From the NCBI RefSeq assembly GCF_035222485.1, contig NC_085925.1, positions 1,240,001 to 1,304,000 on the forward strand: a stretch of DNA of 64,000 nucleotides, in the 5' to 3' direction. The first letter of the stretch is position 1. Every line of letters begins with the position of its first letter. Made by a program: the position numbers and the translations under genes. This document shows positions 54,425 to 64,000 of this stretch, in pieces. The notes under the pieces were generated by a model, which saw only the letters and a list, made by a program, of their open reading frames with translations, had not been told where the DNA came from and did no database searches. This stretch comes from Podospora pseudoanserina. Taxonomy: Eukaryota > Ascomycota > Sordariomycetes > Sordariales > Podosporaceae.

Positions 54425-56418
54425 TTACTGATTAATATACCTATGCCCCCCCCTCTCTCCCACCTCCACACTCATCCCAACCTCAACCCAGCTCTCCAAC
54501 TTCTCCTCCCCATCAAACAAGGGCGTCAACTGCATCCCCAAACACCCCTTCAGCCTCGCCCCCTCATCCACATCCCTCAGCTTCCTCAAGCTCCTATCCG
54601 GCTCAACCGAATGCCTAAACCCACTATCCTGATTCACATTCGGCATCTTGCACCTCACCGTCCGGCACGACACATGAAAAGTTGCAGCAGCAGGCTTGCT
54701 CTTCTCCCCCTCGGCATCATCACTCTTCTTAAAACAGACCTCTTTCCACGTCTCCTCATCATAAGGGGGGTTGTTTTCCTCGGGACCGTCGACTAAGAAA
54801 GAAATCGGGGGTGTCAGTGGCTGTGGGGCCACGCTTACAGGGGAGGGGGAACAGTAAACGCCGCAAAGAAAAATAACACAAGAAAAAAAGGGTGTGTGTG
54901 TGGAGTAGCGAGCGGCTCAAGAGACAACACCGCGGGGAAGAAAAGGTACAGTAGCAGGGGGGAAAGAAGAAAAAGGGAAGAGTCTCGTCGTCCCCAGTCC
55001 ACTTCAGCCCATTGTCAAAACTCTCCCCCCAGCCCAGAAAAACTCACCGCTTTCCGTGCTTCCGTGAAACAAACCAACAGGGTCCAGGGGACTCGACACA
55101 ACAGTCTTGATGATAACAACAACAAAAAAGGAGAAAAAAAAAGTATCGAAACATACCAATGATGTTGGCGCGAAACCTCCGCGCGTCCAAGTCTTGTTCG
55201 AGATTCTCGTCTTTAGTGATCTTGGCGCTGAAGTCGCGGATGCTGGAGAGGTTAAGGAGATGTAGTGGATACTGCCGCAAATGGCCGTGTTAGAAAACAA
55301 CACAAAAAAGTCACACCCATCGTCAGCCCCTCTTTCTTAGTTGATTTGCGCGAGTGAGTGGTGGTGCGTTTCATCACCAAAAAGTCTGTGGGTAGGACGG
55401 CAAATCGAACCACGCTCTTCATTCACAAGCCAAAAAATGCCGAAGTGAGGGGAGGGAGGGGGGTGTGCAGACAGTAAAAAAATGAAAATAAAAATATGAG
55501 AGATAAAAAACAAAAGCTTACAGCATCCTGAAATCCAGTCATAGGCTGGTAACCCGCCTCCTCCCTCCCCGGCGCACACCTATGCACCTCTCTCAATCGG
55601 CCCGGGTCGACTCGAAAAAGCCCGAGCCTGTTGCTCACCCCCAGGTACAGCGCCAACTCCCGAGGTAGGTCCTTTTCCATGTTCAGCGCCGACACCACGT
55701 CCTTCCAGATCCTGACCTCTTCCCTCTCGTACCCTTGGGACTCAATCTCGTCTTGCGACGGGAAACTCACCGGGAGGACAAGCTGCTTCTGCGGGACCGC
55801 ACCGCGGCCCCGTGCGAGCTTGGCGGCCACCCAGCTGACGACCCCGCGGAGGCCTGGCTCTTGCCAGGGGAAGCTGATGAGGAGAAAGGAGTCTTTGATG
55901 CTGGCGTCCGAGTAGAGCGGTTTACCTCGGGCTTTGACCGGGTCCGGGCTGAAAAGCTCCACGGTGACGGTGGCTAGGAGGGGGAACTGCCGCTGGGTGA
56001 TGAATTCCCAGCTTTCTTGAGGCTGGAGCTTATCTTCTGCTGACGATGGGTTGGTGCTGAGAGGAAAAGGGGATTTGAGTTGAGCAAAGGTGTAGAGGCG
56101 GTCAAACTCCAGGCCGTAGGGGAGCACCTTGCTCGAGGTGAGTTGGATGCCTTTGCATGACTTGACTGGGTAGATCCATAGCTGGTCGATGGTGGTTTTT
56201 GATGGTGAGGTTGTAGTAGTCTTCTTGCTTTTGGTGTGCTTCACACCGATGGGCGAATGTGTTTCAAGCAGTGCATCGCGCTGTGATGGGGGTACGGGGG
56301 GAAAGTAGATGAACAGAGGCAAGAGGAAAACGGTAATGGTGGAAATCAACAGGAGAAGGCCGGGAGCGTCAATGACTGGGCCGCTCCGCAGCAACACCGA
56401 GTCCGGGTCCTGGTCCAT
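54425..56418 (-). CDS. MOSC-domain protein, membrane-anchored (mARC-like)
   Basis: Complement of 56418-55522, 55271-55157, 54792-54425 (introns 250 and 364 bp) gives 459 residues. An N-terminal hydrophobic anchor (GLLLLISTITVFLLPLFIYF) comes first, then the MOSC N-terminal beta-barrel (IDQLWIYPVKSCKGIQL, LPYGLEFDRLYTFAQ) and the MOSC domain proper. RRFRANII joins VDGPEENNPPYDEETW across the second intron and matches the family's FRxNI(V) block; FHVSCRTVRCKMPNV supplies the molybdenum-ligand-type cysteines, followed by LKGCLGMQL. MOSC proteins bind the molybdenum cofactor; mARC enzymes reduce N-hydroxylated compounds at mitochondrial or ER membranes. The two introns are much longer than others here but their junctions are in frame and restore the motif. 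Confidence 0.88.
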
Positions 56419-56496
56419 TTGTTGCCGAATTTATCGGTCGGTCGGCCGGACGTCTGCAGGATATCTTGTGGTCGTCTGCTGCTTGAATAATTATTG

Positions 56497-56514
56497 TTTT
56501 TTTTTTTTTTTTTT
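56497..56514. repeat. poly-T tract (18 T)
   Basis: A homopolymer of 18 T, about 80 bp upstream of the MOSC gene start; a second tract of about 14 T lies at 56707-56720. On the sense strand of the leftward gene these are poly-A, possible nucleosome-excluding promoter elements. Confidence 0.85.
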
Positions 56515-59500
56515 CGGCGGTTGACCGTTCGGTTGCAGTTGGCAGCTTCCCAGCGTGGCGGTTGGTGTCACCAACTTGCGCGCCCCCAACGTCTCACTTG
56601 GGACCGGATTACCTAATAACACGTCTTATTCACTAGCTGGCCATTAATTAGGTACTATCCACCACGACCCAAAATCCTGTTAAATTCATGTTCTCTCTAA
56701 TTGCAATTTTTTTTTTTTTTGGATCGCTGCGTGTTTGCGGGAAGGGCAAATCATCCAAGATCATGACTTAAACCTGTTAAATATCACAGAGCTGTGTTTT
56801 GAGTGGCTGACTAGTGTGATTGTTAAAGTCGTGGGAACCACAAATCGGCGGTGCAGGTACCTTTTGATGGGTAATAATAATATATCAGATGTTCTGCGGG
56901 TCAAGACATGGGCCACCACCAGTTGTTATTCAGTGCTTAAAGGGGCAAAAGAGAACTAAAATAGATATATGATTGACGGCAGGCCACGTCAACAGTCGCT
57001 ATACCCATATGAGTCGTTGTGATGTCCTACGTCAACCTGAAACCAAAAGACAAAAAGATTGTCAAGAGTTCAGATGGCGATCGAGCTCTCTGAGTATTCC
57101 CGACGGATCAAACCCCTATCGACCCGGCAATTTGACATAGGGCTGGCTTTAGCCCCATCAACCCGATTTGCTCTCCCTGCTATGTCTGGATGGAAATGTG
57201 TCTGATTGGGCTTCTTCGCCGCAGGTTCTGTCGGATCGCACTCCGCGCGCCAGTACAAGAAGAACCGGGAATGCGCCCCGAAAACAGCGACTGGAGCCGG
57301 TCACTGCCTCTTGCCGGGAAGGAACAATACTGGTTGACGCACGCCGCGCCCATGTCGGTGCGCTGCTGGTTGAATACAGCAGCTGGTTGGGCCTTGTGAG
57401 AGTCTTTTTACCCTACCCAACCCCCGAGATACTTACCCAGAAAACCTGAGTGTTTTTTTGCGCGGCCACCTTTTCCTTATTTTGTCATTTGTGTCGCATT
57501 CATTGGCACCCTGACGTGATTAGGGTGACGCAAGCTTGATCTGATCTTCACTACGCCTATGGGACAAGTGGGAGATACAGTCCGATACAAATCTCTGACA
57601 TAACCATATTGATGTTGCACAGAGACCATTTTTGCGGCCAAGAAACCCGCTGGAGAGGTAGCGCTCCGCTTCTGCTACCCTTCACCTTCGGCAATGCCAG
57701 ACTATCTGCACCGCTACCGGTCTATCCAAAAGACTAGGAGAAGTCGCCACTGCAGAAACCACTTGAAAATTCTGTTTCTCACAGAGGCTACAAGTAGCGC
57801 AGGCTGAGGAACACTTGCCCAGAAGCGCGGGACGGAAAAGGCAAGGGTAGGGGTAAGTAATGCGGATGTTGGCTGATGAGCCTTCTCTGTGACTGTGGTT
57901 CCGTTAGATGTAGCATGTACCATCGATTTCCACATATGCCTAACCAAAGTCAGCAAGAGTTCCTGGCGTGATAAACATATGCCTAGGCTTTCGCCCGCCT
58001 CGTCTTCAGCTACCTCCAAGGGAAGGATCACGTGTCTGTCATAGCGGTTGGTTTGAGTAGGAGTTTGCATACACCTCGGCCACCTTGTGAGTTGACCCAA
58101 TCCAGGCCGCATGCCGCAGGTAGGCGAAATGAGGCTATAGTAGACAGCTCAATATTAAGACTGAACGCCGGGCTGCCCTCCGAGCCCTGTATCTACCAGA
58201 TGGGGACGACCGTGTAGATGTAGGTCGTGAAGCGTACAAGTTAAGCAGGCAGCGGTCCGGATAGTCAACCGTGGCGCCAACAGATATGGAAATCAGACAA
58301 GGCTTAGGTCCACCCTCGAACAAGATTGGCAGTTGCAAGGCGTCTCGCCATCCATGAGGGTGTGGCTATCATGTCTGAAAAGGGGTATTGAAGCCATCAG
58401 TGACTGGCTGAGAAGCGCTCACCATGCGGAGATGGGCCCACACTGGCAGGCGCCAACATATGGCGAGGAGATGATATTCATCGGCGCAACTATGCGGACG
58501 AATACGTGCGGAAGCACTGAGCACTACACTCGTGAGGGTGTATGGGCGAAGTAGTTGCCGTATGGAGATGGAAAGGGGTTCCCGAGTGGAGATGGGACCT
58601 GTCTCCATCAACAACACGGTGGCTCCATACGAGGGCCGTGGTGCCATGCTCACAATGGGGGCCGTGTCGATAAGCCGACTGACAGCCCGAACTGAACCAA
58701 CGCATGAGGGCAATCTCATAGCGGCAAGTCATGGGACATGGAGTTGGTGAGGCTCAGCAAAAATGTTTCAACTTTGGGCACGCTCTCAGTGGTGAAGGAG
58801 AGCGCCTGGGAAATGAATGCTATGCTCGAAGTTTTGCCGAGAACGGACAGAAGTTAGACCAGGAAGACATTTCGCGGGAAACCACACAATAGAGAGAGGT
58901 ACCTGTAGACGAAAGCGGCATCTTTAGCCATGGAAGGCACACCGCCACAAGTTGCCCTCCGAGGCACCGTCATATCGCAGTTCTTGTCGACAGAGAGCCT
59001 TCATGATACACGGTAACTCTTGATCCCGAAGGTCAGTTGTCTCTCTCAGAGTCTGATATAGGTGGAGCTATGAATCAAAGCCACACGGGATTGAACATGT
59101 CGTCATGGATGATGGTTCAGTCTTGTCAGATTCAAGATGAGAGAGCGGACAATCCTCAACGGGCAGTTCATCCGGATCCATTGGCCGAGGTATGACGGTC
59201 GGTCGAGGTCTGTGCCCTGCAGCAAGACCGGGCAAGGCCCGGATTGAACGGCAGTTCTCGAGAGAAGAAAAAAGGATGCAGGTGCAGCATGTGGAGCGGG
59301 CAGCGAGGGCCACAAAGGAGGAGAGTCGTTGAAATGGCCAAGGTTTGTGAGGGTTTAGTGTAACGGTTTTTGACGTAGAGTTGGCAACTGGCCCGGCGTT
59401 TTTGCTCGAGGTGGAGCATCTGAAGCTCGGCCCTCGTCTCATTGGAGTGCGAGATGACGCCAGAGAGCGGCCCCTGCAGGCCGGGCCGGCGCACTTGGGA

Positions 59501-59630
59501 CGAACCCCCAGCCGCCCGTGGCACAGCGATAGGTTAGCCCCGCTACCCGCCGTTTGGGCTCAACGGGGCCCCCATCAGGGCAGACACCGGTAGCCGACCC
59601 CTCCGAGACATGAGTGAGCGGCAGGAGAAT

Positions 59631-59674
59631 TCTTTTTTTCCTTTTCTTTTCTTTTCTTTTCTTTTCTTTTCTTT
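59631..59674. repeat. CTTTT microsatellite
   Basis: A 44-bp pyrimidine tract made mainly of CTTTT units in register, inside the gene-free right region; the purine strand would read AAAAG repeats. Confidence 0.9.
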
Positions 59675-62106
59675 ACATCCAACACTTTTCACTCGTCTTC
59701 TTCAACTGTCACTCTGTCCCTATGGCATAGTCCGGACATCCCAAAAATACTCTTCACTGCGCTGCGACTATCTGCGGAATTATGGGCCATGATCATGCTA
59801 CTGCAATGGCGGCGTATCTAATCTAGTTGACATATGACATCCAGATCGCGGGATGGCTGTGCACGCCATCGATCCACCAGCACATGCAACACGACCGACC
59901 ATTGAAAAGAACACGAAGACATTTTCATGCTTGATTGACGTGGATGCACGTCGATCTCCAAGCGGCAGTCCCGACGAGATCGACACCCTAGGAATATCGT
60001 CAACGACAGGGCTTGGCATGGTGTTGCATGAACTTGGCTCTTCGTTGGTGTCAATATTCATTTCGATCGATATGTGGGCCGAGCATTCTTCTAGAAGGAC
60101 AAAAGAACCACTGTGCCGGGCCCTCCCCCAGTCGCGGTCCTACAGTATCACGGCATATCCGACACAGCAGGTCATTACTGTGTATGTTCCTTCTCAGTGA
60201 AGCCTCACCTATCCAGTGCTTGGGCTAGCGAGTGCGAACTCTTAGACCAAATAGTGAAGCAGCTAAGCTACCTAGGTGATAAAAGTGATAGAGAAGGCCC
60301 TGACGTCAACTGTCGACATACTATCAGGTAGAACACCAGATATGTTATATCAAACACGAACAATTGCTTGCTTTTTGTGTCTTTTGGAACTTTCCGATTT
60401 CCACCTCGCTGGCACGATTCCCTGATTGGGCAAGGTTAAATCGGTTAAAATTGTTGACAGCAGCTTATGCACGTGGGGTTTTCTTTTACAGTGACATCCG
60501 TCGTCGAAATCTGGTAGGTAGGGTGGGATGCACTTTCCAGGTTCTCTGTCAGGCTCGCTCTTGCCAGCAGCGGCCCTGTGGCACGACACCTCGACCGCCA
60601 GATCTGCTCTTTCCATGTTCGCTGCAACCTTCCCTTTCATTCTCTGGCGTCTACTCCAATTGGGGGCCGAAAACTCTTCACTTTCTTACCGTTGATTTTC
60701 AACTTTTATGTCGATTGTTCAACTGACAGTAAATCACCGTCGGATCTTTCATGCAATGCCTGATCACCTCCAGGACACAGCCTGACCTGACCCAGACCCT
60801 GACGGACCATATCCGACCAACCAACACCCTGTCTTCGTGACTACTGACGCCCTCGCAGCATCAATGGCTGCGGACGACGGCATGTGAGTTAATATCACAG
60901 AAAAACACTCTTCCTGCGGAGGACCCATGGATTGGCAAGCTGGGCAGCTATAGGTGAGTGGGTGCGGTCTTATCGCCCACATCTTGCATGGATCCAGATC
61001 TCGATAATACCACTTTGGGCAGTGACTCCTTTTCCACTTGCTTCTTGGAGCTCTCACAGCCGTTGGCTCGTGCCCAACCCGGAAGCAAGCCAAGGACCTC
61101 TTCATTTTTATCCCTCGACACACTGTCACCTCCCTCACCCGTCCTCGGTGTTGAGAGTCGGCACTGTCGTTGCCCGATTTTATCACATGCCCACGCTAGC
61201 AACCCCGATAGCTCCGTAAGGGTTCCGGATCGTGGGGTCTGCCGGTTAGACCAGCGACCTCCTGCATCGGCGCATCCTGACAGAGTCTCCTAACCCAAGA
61301 ACGAATAGCTCGAGCCCACAGAAGCCACCGTTCAATCGGCTTGCTCCTTTTTCCACAACGGACGACGGTTGACACAGACCCCGGTCAAGCCCTGGGAGTG
61401 CAGGCCCGACTGTTGCGAGCGTGCATGGGATGGCTGCTTGTCGATTTCCCAGGCTGTCCATGGCTGCCACGCTCAAGGCCTCGAAAGAGCAACGGGGACA
61501 CCTTGCCGCAGGGCCGTGCGCATCGGCGCCCTTCACAGCAGCAATAGGCCACAGCTGCCTGTCTACTGCAGGTGCTAACCGTACCGAACGGCCTGCAGTT
61601 CCTAGCTCCAACGGACATGCACAGTGAGCTTGTAGAACCATTCTTCAGTGTCAGCATCGGGGCTGCTCGCACGATCGAAGCAGTCTCATCGCCCACAGCC
61701 AGCTCGGCTCCACTGACGTGCCATGGCGTTGCGGTGGATGTTGGCAAGGGGCCCAGCTTTGGCCTAGGCCTAGGTAGCACCAGCAGCATCCCTGAAGGTC
61801 GAACTGTTCCTTCGTCGTTCACCCACTCGCAGGGGGGCCACCACCCAAGAGATGCACGACCACCACCACATCAGATGAACCGCACAAGATGAGAGCGGCT
61901 TTGCTGCACTTGAACCACCCAGCCGCCGAAGATCAAACCACAGAATATCTTCCAGATGTTGTGTCCTTTCCTCGCAATCTGGTGGGAGGGCTAGGATGTC
62001 CCCCGGCACTCCCTTGACCTTAATATCAGAACGTTAAGCATGTATCGACAAGTATCTTTGGACCCCTGCTTCAAGTACTTTGTACCGAACCACCCCCCTG
62101 CTGAAG

Positions 62107-62149
62107 AGCTAAACCGCCCCTTTCAACACCCCACTGGAGCGGTTTAGCT
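62107..62149. repeat. perfect 11-bp inverted repeat
   Basis: AGCTAAACCGC at 62107-62117 and GCGGTTTAGCT at 62139-62149 are exact reverse complements with a 21-nt C-rich spacer. It could be a dyad binding site (CGG-type half sites) or an RNA hairpin. Confidence 0.8.
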
Positions 62150-64000
62150 TTCTGTGGAGTGTGGTGTTGTTGTGGTTGTTGCGCTGCTGTTGCTGTCTTC
62201 TGCCGGGCCCTACGATACAATCCTTTTGCAGCTAGCTAGGGGCTCTGTCCTCGGGTACCTTGATGACCGGTCATCGCGGAGCATACCACGATGTTGGGTG
62301 GATATGGAGAGCTGGCCTGCGGGGGATAGGGAGGGTCCTTCCATAATGGAAGGAAATACCGATGCAGATATATCACCACGATCAACAAAAACTTGGCGCT
62401 GAATATTCCATTTCGCGATAACAGGCCATTGTGTTGTGTATTCGAGCACCTTCCTGTGAGGTCCAGAGAAGGCTTACCAAGGATATCCAGACATGCACTA
62501 TGCTTGAGGCTGGATGGATTACCGGTAGCCTGTGGCCGCTACCTACCTAGGTAGTATGGATGCAGAAGCCGCGGGCTGGGTGGCAGGGTTATACCCACAA
62601 CTGATACCCCCCCTTCACCCCCGCGCACATTCTCTGGACCGGGCCGGGCTGGCTGATCCTGGACAACTGCCCCCTGGACGACTGGCTATGACCGTTGGAG
62701 ATTGTCCATACCAGTAACTGATCGACTAATAAGATCGAACCCAGTAGGCGCGCTTCCGCCCATACCTTACATCTCCCCAGATCTGCCCTCACCAGTAACA
62801 TTGGCCTCCTCGTCGTCGTCTTGGATCGTGATCCTGAACGGAGCCGCACTGTTTCCTTCAGCCCCTTAGCACTCCCCTCAACAGGGTCATCGTTGCATCC
62901 ATCCGCTTGTGACGGCATCCTGCTCTCCAGAGTCATATTCGGCCTCTCCCGCCGCGGCTTATGTGGCTCAGGTCCTCTACCAAGAGAGACTCGGTCACAC
63001 GTACAGCACCCTCACCCGGTCTCCTGACAGCAACTCCTACTGGCCAGGACTAGTAAAAGGTCTCCGACCGGACACTCTGCACATCCGGCTCTTGCACATC
63101 AAGTCCCCCCCTGTCCATCTCCTTGTTTTGAACAACAAACTTCTGCATTGGACCAGTCGAGGTGCGCTTGGCAGCAAGACAAGAATCGTGCAACTGCCTA
63201 TTCGCCACCCCTTGACTTGCTCTGGAGAGAGTGTCTTGAAGGGCACAGCTACCCGAAACGGATTCGTATCCTCCTACCAAGTCAGTACTCACCACGGGCT
63301 ACCCGCGGCTACCCCCGCCTGAAGTTGACGCCAACAACCCTCCTCCTCTTCAGAGTCTGGGGAAGCTCAGTGGATATCCTGGCTGCGCTCTGTTGTCGGC
63401 GGTTGCTCAGTCACAGTGGGAACCCACATGCACGCCCACCCTTGAACCAAGAAATCGTCACCCCCTCCAGCAGCAGATCACCTTCTGCCAGCCAGCAACC
63501 CCATCAAACCCAGACACCCTGGTTTCCCGGCACCCCAAAGCTTGACTGAGCGGAGAAGGGGGTCTCACCGTCAGCCGTTCTTCCAGTACCAATCCCCACT
63601 GGTACCCGATCCCCCAGTCTGGCGAAGAGATTGCCGCTCGTGTCCAGTTTGGCATCTCCTCCTCCATTGTGTGCGGACATTCAGCCCAAACTGGTGGCAT
63701 CCCAGCTCTCCTCCTGCCCCCCTACTACCCCCCCTACCCTGGACTCACATCCTGCCATTCTCGTCCTTGCCTTGGCGCTTGGGCGTGCTTAACTTATCAT
63801 TATATATCCCGGGGATTAGCTTCTTTGGAGAAGGTCAAGAGAGGGCTATTGACGGGGGAGAGGCTATTATTCTTGTTTGCGTGGATTCTCTGGGCACAGC
63901 ACGACTATCATCTATTGGCCAGAGTTCAACTTCTTTTCTTTGGCACCCCTTCCCTCCCCCGCCGACCACCATTTCAACTCCGGTTGGATTTGATTTCCTT

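Larger units (their letters stand above)
56419..64000. other. 7.6-kb region without a recognisable gene
   Basis: From the MOSC gene start to the right edge no frame exceeds ~145 codons and none carries a recognisable domain on either strand. Base composition is normal, so this is not a RIP island. It contains poly-T tracts, a CTTTT repeat (59631-59674), a GC-rich patch (~59390-59600) and an 11-bp dyad (62107-62149). The last kilobases are C/T-rich with many CCCC words and short open frames, like long 5' leaders of fungal developmental regulators. The most likely reading is the promoter plus leader of a rightward gene beyond 64000, perhaps with non-coding transcripts. Small spliced genes cannot be excluded. 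Confidence 0.5.

Noticed and set aside
61385-61822. 145-codon minus-strand frame in the gene-free region
   Set aside because: Competing frames of similar size exist on the other strand, it is low in motif content and has no splice-supported partner; not called.
62909-63322. 137-codon plus-strand frame in the gene-free region
   Set aside because: No domain; the overlapping plus frame at 63148-63549 is equally long, as expected in C-rich DNA.

Overview
The window is nuclear DNA from a filamentous ascomycete, most likely a Sordariomycete close to the Sordariales. Genes carry short introns (about 47-110 bp) with GTRNGT-type donors and CTRAY-like branch points. 5S rRNA genes are dispersed among protein genes instead of sitting in the rDNA. 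Repetitive DNA has collapsed into an AT-rich, transition-worn island of the kind left by repeat-induced point mutation (RIP). Gene content (dcl1-type Dicer, HET protein, mitochondrial acetylglutamate synthase, ku70, SMC2) fits. Protein calls rest on motif recognition from reading the sequence; no database search was run.

Layout. 1-0.5 kb: 3' end of a pyridoxamine-phosphate oxidase-like gene. 1.1-5.9 kb: complete four-exon Dicer-like gene (dcl1 type). 6.5-9.7 kb: an intronless HET-domain gene bracketed by two identical 5S rRNA genes in inverted orientation. 11.0-14.4 kb: large Q/S/T-rich nuclear-looking protein with a variant Zn2Cys6-like cluster. 15.0-19.0 kb: ku70 and ferrochelatase, divergently transcribed from a shared 0.6 kb promoter. 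19.4-22.85 kb: AT-rich fossil repeat island holding an LTR-like relic, terminal direct repeats, tandem repeats, hairpins and a nested fold-back element. 23.4-34.0 kb: MFS transporter, HIT-domain protein with a long basic tail, Zn2Cys6 regulator, PPR-like mitochondrial protein. 34.2-42.0 kb: LSM4, intron-bearing tRNA-Ala(AGC), BAR protein, acetylglutamate synthase, 3-hydroxyisobutyrate dehydrogenase-like enzyme. 42.5-56.4 kb: small secreted protein whose signal peptide is written in a 9-bp tandem repeat, V-ATPase subunit e, ARV1, LysM protein, SMC2, MOSC protein. 56.4-64.0 kb: 7.6 kb without a recognisable gene, possibly a large promoter or leader of a gene beyond the right edge.

Most genes are unrelated housekeeping genes and no operon-like logic is expected. 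The genome-defence theme is the most coherent one: an RNA-silencing Dicer, a HET (non-self recognition) gene framed by 5S rDNA, Ku70 and a RIP-like repeat graveyard lie within 23 kb. No clear new defence system is seen. The best leads are the 5S-HET-5S arrangement, the variant zinc-cluster protein, the HIT fusion, the repeat-encoded signal peptide and the 7.6 kb gene-free tract.
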